Source: Thalassospira profundimaris
Lineage (GTDB): Bacteria > Pseudomonadota > Alphaproteobacteria > Rhodospirillales > Thalassospiraceae
Assembly: GCF_003326675.1 (NCBI RefSeq)
Contig: NZ_JPWF01000014.1
Coordinates: 1 to 64,000, forward strand
Length of the DNA: 64,000 nucleotides
Direction of reading: 5' to 3'
Both the position numbers and the translations under genes were made by a program. The notes beneath the pieces were generated by a model. It was given only the letters and a program-made list of their open reading frames with translations, ran no database searches and was not told the origin of the DNA. Positions 1-8,685 of this stretch are shown in pieces; position 1 is the stretch's first letter, and each line of letters starts with the position of its first letter.

Positions 1-46
1 AAACCGTCAACCTATTTTAGGACGGCACATTCTGATGTGGCAAAGC

Positions 47-1624
47 CTAGTTCGGCATCTGCCACTTGCCATTGACCAGACGCGGGATGTTCAGCGGATT
101 GGCATCCTTGATCGCTGCCGGAAGCAACGCATCGGGGAAGGCCTGATAGGATACAGGGCGGACAAAGCGTTTGATCGCCAGTGACCCGACCGAGGTCGAA
201 CGCGAGTCGGTGCTTGCCGGGTACGGACCGCCATGAACCATGGAATGGCAGACCTCAACCCCGGTTGGCCACCCGTTGATCAGAATACGGCCTGCACATT
301 TTTCAAGGGCTGGGCGCAGGGCATTTGCCAGATTGGAATCGCCGTCAACCATATGGATGGTTGCGGTCAACTGCCCGATCAGGGTCGATGACAGCGCTAA
401 CATTTCCTCGACCGAGTCACATTCAACAATGATCCCGGCCGGACCAAACATTTCCTCGGCCAGTTCCGGGTTGGCTTTCCATTCGGCTGCGGTGGTGCGG
501 AAGATTGCCGGGCTGCCTTCAAACTTGCCATCGGTGTCGCGACGTTTCAGCGGGCAGGTGACGCTGGCATGTTTGCTCATGGCGTCGGTGACTTCGTGAT
601 AGGCGCTTGAAACGCGATCGGTCAGCATCGCCGTCCCGCCAACCTGGCCAAGTTCGGCAGCAGCCGTTGCGACAAAGGTTTCAAGGTCAGCACCCTTAAG
701 GGCGATCAGAAGACCCGGATTGGTGCAGAACTGGCCCACGCCCATGGTCAGGGACCCGACCCAGCCCTTGGCAATATCTGCGGCCTTTTCGCCCATAGCT
801 TTGGGCAGCAGGAAGACCGGGTTGTTTGAACCAAGTTCGCCATAGAACGGGATCGGTTCCGGACGGGAAACTGCAATGTCAAACAGCGCACGACCCCCGC
901 CGGTCGAACCGGTAAAGCCAACCGCCTTGATCAGCGGATGGGCAACCAGTGCCTGACCAACCTTGCGCGTGCCGCCATGGATCAGGCTGAAGACGCCTTT
1001 GGGCATGCCGGTTTTGATGATGGCAGCTTCGATGGCCTTGGCGACCAGTTCGGACGTGCCCGGATGGGCCGCATGGCCCTTGAAGACAACCGGGCAACCC
1101 GCGGCAAGTGCCGATGCGGTGTCACCGCCCGCGGTTGAAAATGCCAGCGGGAAGTTCGAAGCCCCAAACACACCAACCGGACCCAGTGCCTTGTTCATGA
1201 CACGGATGTCGGGTTTTGGCAGCGGCTGACGATCTGGCTGTGCGGTTTCAATGCGGGCTTCAAACCAGGATCCTTCTTCGATCCAGTCAGCAAAGAAGCG
1301 CAGTTGACCAACTGTACGGCCGCGCTCGCCAGTCAGGCGTGCAGCAGGCAGGGCAGATTCAAGATGGCCGATCTCGGTGATTTCATCGCCCCGGGCATCG
1401 ATTTCGTCGGCAATGGCACGCAGGAATTCGGCACGCTTGGCCGGCAGCATGGATGCAAATTCTTCGGCACAGGCCTGGGTTGCTTCGACGGCCTGATTGA
1501 CGATTTCCTCGGTCCCGTGCTGGAACTTGGTCGGGAGCTTGTCACCAGTTGACGGATTGTCGGCCTGAAACACATCCGGGCCATTGATCCAGCTTCCGGC
1601 GATGTAATGCTGTCCACTAAGCAT
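47..1624 (-). CDS. Aldehyde dehydrogenase, alpha-ketoglutaric semialdehyde (2,5-dioxovalerate) type
   Basis: This 525-residue protein is a full-length NAD(P)-dependent aldehyde dehydrogenase. The visible landmarks are the Rossmann/cofactor region with ASNFP near residue 155, the FTGSTGGG motif, the general-base glutamate in ELGSNNP and the nucleophilic cysteine in GQFCTNPG. The overall sequence type is that of ketoglutaric semialdehyde dehydrogenases, which make 2-oxoglutarate at the end of sugar-acid, hydroxyproline or glucarate degradation. The ATG start is preceded by AGGAGA. No sugar-acid gene is in view, so the upstream pathway cannot be read here; the neighbour on its 5' side is the unrelated fec system. 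A palindrome in its 5' region suggests local control. The family is certain; the substrate is inferred. Confidence 0.85.
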   Translation of the reverse strand: MLSGQHYIAGSWINGPDVFQADNPSTGDKLPTKFQHGTEEIVNQAVEATQACAEEFASMLPAKRAEFLRAIADEIDARGDEITEIGHLESALPAARLTGERGRTVGQLRFFADWIEEGSWFEARIETAQPDRQPLPKPDIRVMNKALGPVGVFGASNFPLAFSTAGGDTASALAAGCPVVFKGHAAHPGTSELVAKAIEAAIIKTGMPKGVFSLIHGGTRKVGQALVAHPLIKAVGFTGSTGGGRALFDIAVSRPEPIPFYGELGSNNPVFLLPKAMGEKAADIAKGWVGSLTMGVGQFCTNPGLLIALKGADLETFVATAAAELGQVGGTAMLTDRVSSAYHEVTDAMSKHASVTCPLKRRDTDGKFEGSPAIFRTTAAEWKANPELAEEMFGPAGIIVECDSVEEMLALSSTLIGQLTATIHMVDGDSNLANALRPALEKCAGRILINGWPTGVEVCHSMVHGGPYPASTDSRSTSVGSLAIKRFVRPVSYQAFPDALLPAAIKDANPLNIPRLVNGKWQMPN

Positions 1625-1803
1625 GTGGGTCTCCTGTGGGGTTATGTCCTATGCGTGACAGGCGTGCGCATTACATTCCGGCCGATCCGGTCCCGAATGG
1701 ATGTTCCGCATATTCCATGCGCAATCACCCCGATCAGACATGCCAAATGACGCAGCCCTGAAAAACTTGGCGCAGCTTAGATTCTCGGCCTGCCGATGTA
1801 AAC

Positions 1804-1818
1804 ATCATACAATATGAT
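1804..1818. promoter_or_regulatory. Palindrome upstream of the aldehyde dehydrogenase, possible operator
   Basis: A perfect inverted repeat, ATCATA-CAA-TATGAT, lies about 180 bases upstream of the aldehyde dehydrogenase start. A second A+T-rich repeat (AATATT twice, at 1883-1888 and 1895-1900, around TTATAC) follows. Together with the fec terminator these are the only structured elements in the roughly 360-base gap 1625-1985; no gene was found there. Short palindromes of this type are typical of GntR/FCD or IclR operators, but the regulator is unknown. Confidence 0.35.
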
Positions 1819-1932
1819 AATTTAACGGCGAAGCGTTGAAGGCTGCTTGGCGCGACCTTAACAAAGCAGGCCGGATGCGTCGAATATTTTATACAATATT
1901 TTCAAAAGGCAATTATATCAGTATATTAATGG

Positions 1933-1960
1933 AAAAAGGCGGGGAAAACCCCGCCTTTTT
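1933..1960 (-). terminator. Rho-independent terminator of the TonB receptor gene
   Basis: GGCGGGG and CCCCGCC form a seven-base-pair stem with an AAAA loop, flanked by A5 and T5. It sits 26 bases beyond the receptor stop codon on the minus strand and ends the fec operon. Confidence 0.9.
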
Positions 1961-1985
1961 CAATCATCATACTATTTCGAGGGGC

Positions 1986-4442
1986 TTAGAATTTGCCCGT
2001 GACGCTGAGGAAGAAGTTCCGCGGTGCGCCGTAATAGTTGAAGGTGCTCGTTGTGCCCGGACGTTCATAATATTCCTCGTCCAGAATGTTGTTGATGTTC
2101 AGAGCCACTTCGAGGTTTTCATTCACCTCGTATCCGATGCGACCATCAACAAGGTAATAGGCGTCGGCTTCGACATTACGGGCACTGACCCAGTAATCAT
2201 CAGACCAGGTGACGCCGCCGCCGACGCTCAGCCCGTCAAGGACACCCTGATCAAAGCCGTAATCCAACCACGAGGTCACACGATGGCGCGGCGCATAATT
2301 TACGCGGATCGTTGCATCATCGTCCTTGGTCTGGTCGGTGACATAAAGAAGGGTATAGCCAACAAATGCCTGAAGGTTCGGGGTGATGGCGCCGCTCAGC
2401 TCGGCTTCGATACCGCGCGAACGCTGTTCGCCTGATGCGATTTTTGCCGTCCCGGCGTCATCGGGGTCGTCGGCAGCGCGGTTGACGTCGTCAATCTGGA
2501 ACAGTGCCAAATGGCTGTTCAGAAGACCACCGAAATGCTCGCCCTTCAAGCCGATTTCAAACTGGTCACCCGTACGCGGTTTAAGCTGGGAACCGGTCGA
2601 GTCCTGCGCGTCCTGCGGTTCGAAGATCGAGGTATAGCTGAAATAGGTCGAGAAATCGTTGCTGACGTCATAAACGATGCCGGCAAACGGCGTGAAAACA
2701 GCGTCTTCCGTCAGATCGCTTTCAGAACTGGTGCGACGGTTTTCGGTAACCGAGTTGTACCAGCTGGTGCGACCACCGAATGAGAAGGTGATGTCGTCAA
2801 ATGTCTGCAGCTTGAGCTTGGTGTAAACACCGGACTGGGTGGCAGTGACCTTGGTATCGGAGTTCAGTGGCTGTTGAACATAAGGCAGGTCCGGGCTGGA
2901 GATGCTGTATCTGCCAGCGTAGGTCGTCCCGCGATATTGTTGGGAGTCTGTCACAAAACGGTTTGCGTCCGCACCGATGGTAAGGGTTTGCTCATACCCG
3001 AGCAGATCGAAGTTGTGGTTTACGTGGGCATCAACCGCGAATGCCTGCTGGTCGGTATGCATTTCATAACCGGTATAGGTCGCGGTGCCTGCCGCATCGA
3101 CCGCAGAGTTGGTGTAGGCATAGTTCGCATCCACGTCGCGATCGCTGAAGCGGAAACCGACTGCGCCGTCGGTGCGCGAGCTGAACTGATGTTTCAGATC
3201 AAAGTACAGATCGCTTGACGTGTTTTCGAAGGTGTTCCAGCTGGCACCGGCAAAGGTTGATCGTGAAACGTCAAGCTGCGTACCATCCGAATTGGCCGGC
3301 AGGCCGTTATGCGGCACCTGATCCTTGCGTTCATGGGACAGGCCAAGCGAGATAAAGGTATCGTCGCTGATATCTGCATCAAGCGTGACGTAACCAAGTT
3401 CGTTGTTGTTTTCTTCAACATCAACAAAGCTGTCGCGATATTCGGTGGAAACAACACCGCGTACGCGTACGCTGCCATCCTCGGTCAGCGGAGTCGAAAC
3501 ATCACCCAGTGCGCTGTAATGGTTCCAGGAACCATAGCCAACGGTGGCAGAGCCGGTAAATTCATCCTTGGCCTGTTTACGGATCATATTGATCGTCGCA
3601 CCCGGGAAGCCGGAGCCGCCATAAAGACCGGCTGCACCGCGCAGGACCTCGATACGGTCATACATTGCAAGGTTCGGTACGGTGCCTTCGCGGCTGGAAA
3701 TCGGAACCGAAAGGCCGTTGGTCTGTGCGGTTGTGGTTTCGTAACCGCGCGATGCGATCGATGAACGGCCCGACGTGTTGGCAAGCACCTGTACGCCAGT
3801 CGTGTAACGCATGGCATCATCAAGATACTGGAAGTTCTGTTCTTCCATGCGGGCGGAGGTGATGACGCTGACCGATTGCGGCAATTCGCGAATGGTCTCG
3901 TTGCTTTTCGAACCAACGCCAGCCACGGTGGTGGTGAAACTGCCCGTGCCTTCGGTTGCCGCGGCATCGCCGGGGTTCGAGGATGCCTGTGCCTCGACAA
4001 CGACCGGGTCCATCACGGTATCATCGCCCGCAACAAGGGTGACAGAACTGTCATCGGTGAAGCTGAATTTTACGTCATTGCCATCAAGCAGTTTGGCAAG
4101 GGCCTCTGCGGCGGTCATCGTGCCGGTAACTGCGGTGCTGGTCAGATTTTCGACCTGTGCGGTATCGTAAAAAATCTGAATGCCGGTTTGCTGGGCAAAA
4201 GCCAGAAGGGCATCATTCAGGTTCTGGGCGGCAATGTTGAAATCAAAGCTGGCATTGGCCTGTGCGATTTCGGTCTTGGCTGCGTTCTGTGCGGCCTGTG
4301 CATTGATCGGTGCAAACAGCATGATCGCGCCAAGAGACATGGCAGTTCCGGCCAGAAGTTGTTTGGCGATACTGCGATGTGAGGCGCGCACGTTTCTGTG
4401 GTCGGCAACACCGGTTGCCGAGTTTCCCCGTTTGGAGGCCAT
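1986..4442 (-). CDS. fecA: TonB-dependent siderophore receptor with N-terminal signalling (STN) domain
   Basis: An outer-membrane iron-siderophore transducer of 818 residues. The N-terminus is a signal region (hydrophobic run ending near AQAAQ, residue 50). An STN/secretin-like signalling domain follows at about 65-140 (FDFNIAAQNLNDALLAFAQQTG), then the plug at about 175-300 and a 22-strand-type barrel ending in a terminal phenylalanine (SVTGKF). The STN domain marks it as a transducer that signals to FecR, which fits its place downstream of sigma and anti-sigma genes. The barrel type resembles ferrichrome/hydroxamate receptors, but the ligand cannot be read from sequence. An ATG start with upstream GGGGAG was chosen. 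The inverted repeat 4474-4498 suggests separate iron control. The symbol is by analogy. Confidence 0.9.
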   Translation of the reverse strand: MASKRGNSATGVADHRNVRASHRSIAKQLLAGTAMSLGAIMLFAPINAQAAQNAAKTEIAQANASFDFNIAAQNLNDALLAFAQQTGIQIFYDTAQVENLTSTAVTGTMTAAEALAKLLDGNDVKFSFTDDSSVTLVAGDDTVMDPVVVEAQASSNPGDAAATEGTGSFTTTVAGVGSKSNETIRELPQSVSVITSARMEEQNFQYLDDAMRYTTGVQVLANTSGRSSIASRGYETTTAQTNGLSVPISSREGTVPNLAMYDRIEVLRGAAGLYGGSGFPGATINMIRKQAKDEFTGSATVGYGSWNHYSALGDVSTPLTEDGSVRVRGVVSTEYRDSFVDVEENNNELGYVTLDADISDDTFISLGLSHERKDQVPHNGLPANSDGTQLDVSRSTFAGASWNTFENTSSDLYFDLKHQFSSRTDGAVGFRFSDRDVDANYAYTNSAVDAAGTATYTGYEMHTDQQAFAVDAHVNHNFDLLGYEQTLTIGADANRFVTDSQQYRGTTYAGRYSISSPDLPYVQQPLNSDTKVTATQSGVYTKLKLQTFDDITFSFGGRTSWYNSVTENRRTSSESDLTEDAVFTPFAGIVYDVSNDFSTYFSYTSIFEPQDAQDSTGSQLKPRTGDQFEIGLKGEHFGGLLNSHLALFQIDDVNRAADDPDDAGTAKIASGEQRSRGIEAELSGAITPNLQAFVGYTLLYVTDQTKDDDATIRVNYAPRHRVTSWLDYGFDQGVLDGLSVGGGVTWSDDYWVSARNVEADAYYLVDGRIGYEVNENLEVALNINNILDEEYYERPGTTSTFNYYGAPRNFFLSVTGKF

Positions 4443-4473
4443 TTAGCCATCTCCCCTAGGTCTTCAGTTAAAT

Positions 4474-4498
4474 GATAATGCAAGTAGGTCGCATTATC
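4474..4498. promoter_or_regulatory. Fur-like inverted repeat upstream of the receptor
   Basis: GATAATGC and GCATTATC form a perfect eight-base inverted repeat separated by nine bases, 32 bases upstream of the receptor start. The GATAAT/ATTATC halves are those of Fur boxes, so iron-dependent repression is likely. Such a site could also bind Irr or the FecI-dependent polymerase region. It has not been tested. Confidence 0.5.
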
Positions 4499-4602
4499 GA
4501 TGTCCTACAGGAGAAGACGTGCGGGCTTTTTGATCCGGTAAAAATATCTGAAACTTTTTTTGAAAAATTTGAATTCCGCGAAAACCGGCAGAAATCAAAG
4601 GG

Positions 4603-5631
4603 CTAATCGATCAGGAAGGTTGCAACATGTGGGATGGAATAGCTTGATGCTTTCAATCCTTCACTGATGAAATCGACAGCCTGATCAATTTTATCAATTC
4701 GGAACATGCCGCTGACTTCGCGATTGGCAAGATCTGCGCTGGCAACAACAATCGGTCCTTCGGCATAGCGGCTAAGTGTTCTGGTGACATCCGACAGTTT
4801 GGCATGGTCGAAGACCAGGAAACCGCTTTGCCAGCTAGTGCTGGTCGCCAGGTTAACTTGACGTACGGTACTGTCGACCTCGTGTTTGCCAAGCGTGACC
4901 TGCTCTCCCGGTGACAGGATCAGCGTCTCTTGGCGGTGTTCAACATTCGGGGTCAATTCGATTTGATGTTCAATTGCCGTGATGCTCAGCACGTCGCCAT
5001 CGTCATCAGGCATATATTCGACATCAAATTTTGTGCCCAAGGCACGGGTGGCGCTTTGACCTGCGCGCACAACAAAGGGCGGTACAGTGTCACTTGCCGA
5101 GGCGACATCGAAGCTTGCGCGACCTGAAATCAATTTAACTGTCCGTGCAGTTTCAGAGAACTGGACGTCAATTGCCGATGCAGCGTCCAGCATGACCCGG
5201 CTGCCATCGGCGAGGGTGATGGTGGTAATCTCGCCGCGTCCGGTGCTGTGGTCGGCAAAGGATCGCAGAAGAAGGTCCGGCGCCTTGAGGCCCCCGATTA
5301 CAGCAATCAGAACAATTGCAGCAAAGGCAGCAATGCGAACGCCATAATGAAAGAAACCGAGACCGGTATCATTGGCAGCTGTTGGTGACTGGCGCAGTTG
5401 GTTTGGGTCAAGCAATGCAAGCTCGTCCCAAAGCTTGCTGGCGCTATCATAGGCGTCACGGTGATCAGAAGAAGTCTGGGCCCAATCGGTGCTTGATGTA
5501 TGGTCGGTTGGTGTCGTGCGGGCATTTCCTGACCGGATGTTTTCCCGATCAACAGCATGATCATGGATTACCCACGCCGCGGCGTCCCGGTCCATCTCAT
5601 TGATATTATGTCTGTTGTTGCCCTGTGCCAC
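4603..5631 (-). CDS. fecR: FecR-family anti-sigma factor / transmembrane signal transducer
   Basis: A 342-residue inner-membrane protein. The N-terminal cytoplasmic region (DRDAAAWVIHDH, about 14-90) is the DUF4880/sigma-binding part. One membrane segment lies at about 118-137 (AAFAAIVLIAVIGG). The periplasmic FecR domain follows (TITLADGSRVMLDAAS, ALGTKFDVEY), then a C-terminal STN-binding region. It relays the signal from the receptor STN domain to the sigma factor encoded just upstream. The GTG start was chosen because AGGAAG lies six bases before it; an internal ATG at 5595 is possible. The order sigma, anti-sigma, receptor on one strand is the classic arrangement. Confidence 0.9.
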   Translation of the reverse strand: MAQGNNRHNINEMDRDAAAWVIHDHAVDRENIRSGNARTTPTDHTSSTDWAQTSSDHRDAYDSASKLWDELALLDPNQLRQSPTAANDTGLGFFHYGVRIAAFAAIVLIAVIGGLKAPDLLLRSFADHSTGRGEITTITLADGSRVMLDAASAIDVQFSETARTVKLISGRASFDVASASDTVPPFVVRAGQSATRALGTKFDVEYMPDDDGDVLSITAIEHQIELTPNVEHRQETLILSPGEQVTLGKHEVDSTVRQVNLATSTSWQSGFLVFDHAKLSDVTRTLSRYAEGPIVVASADLANREVSGMFRIDKIDQAVDFISEGLKASSYSIPHVATFLID

Positions 5632-5697
5632 GACTGCTTCCTGATATCGGTCTGTTTATTATGACGTTTCAGATTTGGAAAAACGTACAGTTTTTTG

Positions 5698-6210
5698 TCA
5701 TTCGGCCTGATGTTTTTTAAGTTGGCTCATCGCATGGGCCAGCGCGGTGGCCAGATGTTTTTGGACCGTGCTTTCCGAGACCGAGAGTTTTCGGGCGATA
5801 TCACCGTAACTAAGCCCTTCGATCCGGCCGAGAATGAAAATCTCGCGCGTGCGGGGTGGCAGTTCGCCAATGGCACGTTGCAGCAGGCCGAGCCTGTGAC
5901 GGTCACCGGTCTGGGTTTCGGCATCGGGTCGATCATCGGCGATCAGCGCCATTGTGTCGTGATCGGTGGCGTCGGTTCGGCGACGCCGCTGCGCGCGGAT
6001 GTGATCAATCGCCAGGTTATTGGCGGTTTTGTAGATAAAGGCGCGGCCATCTTCGATGATGATGTCGCTGTCGATGCGCAAAAGTCGGGCAAAGGTTTCC
6101 TGGGTGAGATCTTCGGCAGTGTCCAGGCATGACAATTTCCGGGCGAGGAAGCGTCTGACTTCGTCACCATATTGCCGGAATAATTGTTGGGTATCAGGCT
6201 TGGTCGCCAT
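5698..6210 (-). CDS. fecI: ECF RNA polymerase sigma factor, FecI type
   Basis: A 170-residue extracytoplasmic-function sigma factor. Region 2 is visible at about 10-75 (DLTQETFARLL, then helix 2.4 before IDHIRAQRRRR). Region 4 is at about 110-165, with the helix-turn-helix GLSYGDIARKLSVSESTVQKHL. It is expected to direct transcription of the receptor gene when FecR is activated by ferric-siderophore binding. The stop is 66 bases before fecR. The ATG start has no strong ribosome-binding site. A Fur-like site lies just upstream (6238-6264), as expected for an iron-starvation sigma gene. Confidence 0.92.
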   Translation of the reverse strand: MATKPDTQQLFRQYGDEVRRFLARKLSCLDTAEDLTQETFARLLRIDSDIIIEDGRAFIYKTANNLAIDHIRAQRRRRTDATDHDTMALIADDRPDAETQTGDRHRLGLLQRAIGELPPRTREIFILGRIEGLSYGDIARKLSVSESTVQKHLATALAHAMSQLKKHQAE

Positions 6211-6237
6211 GGGATCAATAGCTGTTCAGGATGCAGC

Positions 6238-6264
6238 ATGATAATCGTTTTGATAATCAATCGC
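6238..6264. promoter_or_regulatory. Fur-like box upstream of fecI
   Basis: Two GATAATC copies (6240-6246 and 6252-6258) in direct repeat lie 28-50 bases before the sigma-factor start, in the 300-base gap 6211-6510. GATAAT arrays are the core of Fur boxes, so repression under iron sufficiency is likely. The rest of the gap shows only an A9 run at about 6464-6472, no gene. Confidence 0.5.
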
Positions 6265-6510
6265 AACTAATTTGATTAGAAGAACCAAACCCTATGAGGC
6301 GCTGGCGGTCGGCATTTGCGTCGCACCGCCGTCACGTGCGGCGGGAATGATATGATGCCAGACCGGCCAAAGTCCTCGGGGGTATGTTCACTATCCACAA
6401 GCGCTTTGGGGCAGATTAAGGTCGCAATTCAGCAACAGGCTGGCGTCATGCGCCGCTGTTGAAAAAAAAAGGCCTGGCATTCGCGGTGGAGTGGGCTGTT
6501 TATAAAAAGG

Positions 6511-7242
6511 TCAGCTGGCAACCGATTTCGGGTTTCGACCAAAGATGCTGGCGAAATCGGTCTTGCCGGGTTTGGGGCGCTGAAGTTGCAGGCGATCCCG
6601 AATGGCATCGAGATGGCGCGACATTTCAGCTGCCGCAACATCCGGATCACCACTTGTAAGTGCCTTGAGAAGGTCGTCATGTTCGGTGTGCGAACAATCA
6701 ACCGGCTGCGGGCTTTCATACATGGCAATGATCAGGGATGATCGCAGGATCAGGCGTTCGAGAAATTCTTCGATCACCAGATTTCCGGTCAGACGTGCAA
6801 GCAACAGGTGAAATTCGCCCGAAAGGATGATGGCGGCGCGATGGTCGCCACGATGATGGGCATCGTGTTCACGGTCCAGATGGTTCCTGATCTGGGCTGC
6901 GCGTTCGTCGGTCATGGAGACCGCAACCTTGCGGGCAACACCGTCTTCGATCATCCGGCGGGCGGCAAAAACTTCGATGGCTTCGTCAATGGTTGGCTCG
7001 GAAACGAATGCGCCGCGATTGGGGACAAGGTTGATCAGCTTGTCATGTGCCAGTTGCAGGAAAGTAGCGCGGATACGTGCGCGGCTGACGCCAAATGTCT
7101 GGGCCAGGTCTTCTTCGATCAGCTTCATGCCCGGTTCGAGACGGCGATCAAGGATCGCGTCGAGCATTTCCTGATAGATCATTTCCTCCGGGCGCAGCTT
7201 TCCGCTGCCCTTATAGCTGCCGGTTTCGTCGGCTTTGGCCAT
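6511..7242 (-). CDS. GntR-family transcriptional regulator, FCD subfamily
   Basis: A 243-residue regulator. The winged helix-turn-helix occupies about 15-85 (EMLDAILDRRLEPGMKLIEEDLAQTFGVSRARIRATFLQL is the diagnostic stretch in pieces). The all-helical FCD effector domain is at about 95-225, with the usual metal/ligand histidines and arginines. It is transcribed away from the Pot-like ABC importer and hydantoin-racemase operon and is most likely its local regulator. Two copies of a CAAAATTGTT sequence in opposite orientation near the two divergent starts (7298-7309, 7522-7533) are candidate operators. The effector is probably the imported substrate or a breakdown product, which is not identifiable. 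Confidence 0.88.
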   Translation of the reverse strand: MAKADETGSYKGSGKLRPEEMIYQEMLDAILDRRLEPGMKLIEEDLAQTFGVSRARIRATFLQLAHDKLINLVPNRGAFVSEPTIDEAIEVFAARRMIEDGVARKVAVSMTDERAAQIRNHLDREHDAHHRGDHRAAIILSGEFHLLLARLTGNLVIEEFLERLILRSSLIIAMYESPQPVDCSHTEHDDLLKALTSGDPDVAAAEMSRHLDAIRDRLQLQRPKPGKTDFASIFGRNPKSVAS

Positions 7243-7297
7243 CTTGACGATGCTTTCCGTCGTTTGCGTTATCGCGCGATCAAATTCCTTCTACAAA

Positions 7298-7309
7298 ATT
7301 GTTGACGAT
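7298..7309. promoter_or_regulatory. Candidate GntR operator, regulator side
   Basis: ATTGTTGACGAT, preceded by CAAA, lies 56 bases upstream of the GntR gene start. It matches the perfect palindrome at 7522-7533 in ten of twelve bases, in opposite orientation when the CAAAATTGTT flank is compared. This suggests autoregulation. Confidence 0.45.
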
Positions 7310-7521
7310 TTGGACAAGAAAAAATCGCTGCTGCCAAATTCATGACGTAGCTTTTGATTGCGTCAAAAATGAACAATGAAACCATTATGCGCAAAAAATG
7401 CACAGAAGATGGGTATAAAACAAGCAGGCGTCTCAAGGTTTCCTCGCTTATTTGTGTGATTCTCCCGCAAAACTGCCAATAAAAACAATTGGCACGCATT
7501 TTGCCTGCAATCGACAACAGG

Positions 7522-7533
7522 ATTGTTAACAAT
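7522..7533. promoter_or_regulatory. Candidate GntR operator, ABC-operon side
   Basis: ATTGTTAACAAT is a perfect 12-base palindrome ending 25 bases before the ATG of the ABC ATPase gene. The longer CAAAATTGTT match with the site at 7294-7303 is inverted. Its position argues against translation from the TTG that lies inside it. Confidence 0.5.
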
Positions 7534-7558
7534 TTTGCATGCAGTGACGGGTGAGCGG

Positions 7559-8644
7559 ATGAAGGGCAACGGAGCCATCGAACTAATTGCTGTCAGTAAA
7601 TTCTATGGCAGCACGCAGGCGGTCAAATCCATTGACCTGCAAATTCCGGCCGGGGCGTATTGCTGTCTCATTGGTCCGTCGGGTTGCGGAAAATCGACGA
7701 CATTGCGGATGATTGCCGGTCATGAAGTGATCAGCGAAGGTGATCTTCTGATCGGGGATCGCAATGTGACCGAACTGCCGCCGGTCAAGCGCGGCACCGC
7801 CATGATGTTCCAGAATTACGCACTTTTCCCGCACATGACCTGTGCGGAGAACGTGGCCTTTGGCCTCAAGATGCAAGGTGTCTCCCCATCGGATCGTAAA
7901 GATCGGGCCAAAGAGATGCTGGCCCGGGTCCAGATGGAGCAATTTGCAGATCGCAAGCCCGACCAGCTCTCTGGTGGTCAGCAACAGCGTATTGCGCTGG
8001 CACGTTCACTGATTACCGAACCATCGGTTCTGTTGCTTGATGAACCGCTTTCCGCACTTGATCCGTTCTTGCGAGCCCGAATGCGCGATGAATTGCGCCG
8101 TCTTCAGCAGGAACTGGGGATTACCTTTGTCCATGTAACCCACGCCCAGGATGAGGCGCTTGCGCTTTCGGATATGGTGGTGGTGATGGAAGACGGCATC
8201 ATCCGTCAGAAAGGCACACCGCAGGAAATCTTCAATCAGCCGCGGTCACGCTTTATCGCCAACTTCATGGGCGGTCAGAACATCTTCAAGGGCAAGGTTA
8301 CGGAATCAGGTCCGGCGGGCACGTTGCTTGCGCGGGGGCCTGACAGCTTCTTGCTGCCGGGCTTTGCCAACGGGACAGCGGGTGAAGAACTTGAATTCAC
8401 CATTCGTACTGATCTGATCGGTCTGGATGAAACCCCGCCCACAGAAACCAAAAACGGCCAGATCCCTGTCGAAATTACCACGGTCGAGTATCTCGGCCTG
8501 TGGGTAAGGATCGTCGCGACCACAAGCGACGGTAAGGAAATAACCCTGATGAAGACCGAAAGCGAATTTCGGCAAGCGCCGGTAAGGCGACAGGACAAGT
8601 TCATCGCCTATTGGAAGCCTGAACATGCACATGTTCTGGCCTAA
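7559..8644 (+). CDS. ABC transporter ATP-binding protein, spermidine/putrescine (PotA) family
   Basis: The ATPase subunit of an importer, about 361 residues. It shows Walker A GPSGCGKSTT, Q-loop MMFQNYALFPH, signature LSGGQQQRIALARSL, Walker B VLLLDEPLSALD and the switch histidine in THAQDEAL. A C-terminal TOBE-like regulatory domain follows (about 240-361). The ATG at 7559 was chosen; an upstream in-frame TTG at 7523 falls inside a palindrome that is better read as an operator. It is first in an operon with a binding protein, two permeases and a racemase. The family is certain; polyamine specificity should not be assumed, because this family also carries amino-acid and hydantoin-like compounds. 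Confidence 0.92.
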   Translation: MKGNGAIELIAVSKFYGSTQAVKSIDLQIPAGAYCCLIGPSGCGKSTTLRMIAGHEVISEGDLLIGDRNVTELPPVKRGTAMMFQNYALFPHMTCAENVAFGLKMQGVSPSDRKDRAKEMLARVQMEQFADRKPDQLSGGQQQRIALARSLITEPSVLLLDEPLSALDPFLRARMRDELRRLQQELGITFVHVTHAQDEALALSDMVVVMEDGIIRQKGTPQEIFNQPRSRFIANFMGGQNIFKGKVTESGPAGTLLARGPDSFLLPGFANGTAGEELEFTIRTDLIGLDETPPTETKNGQIPVEITTVEYLGLWVRIVATTSDGKEITLMKTESEFRQAPVRRQDKFIAYWKPEHAHVLA

Positions 8645-8685
8645 CGAAAACAAATCAAATCAAACACCTATCAGGAGTGCTTCAC

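Noticed and set aside
6459-6659. Small plus-strand frame in the fecI-GntR gap
   Set aside because: It runs into the antisense of the GntR gene and lacks a ribosome site or recognisable sequence.
7523-7558. TTG start for the ABC ATPase twelve codons upstream
   Set aside because: It lies inside a perfect palindrome that is better explained as an operator, and the extra residues are not family-like.
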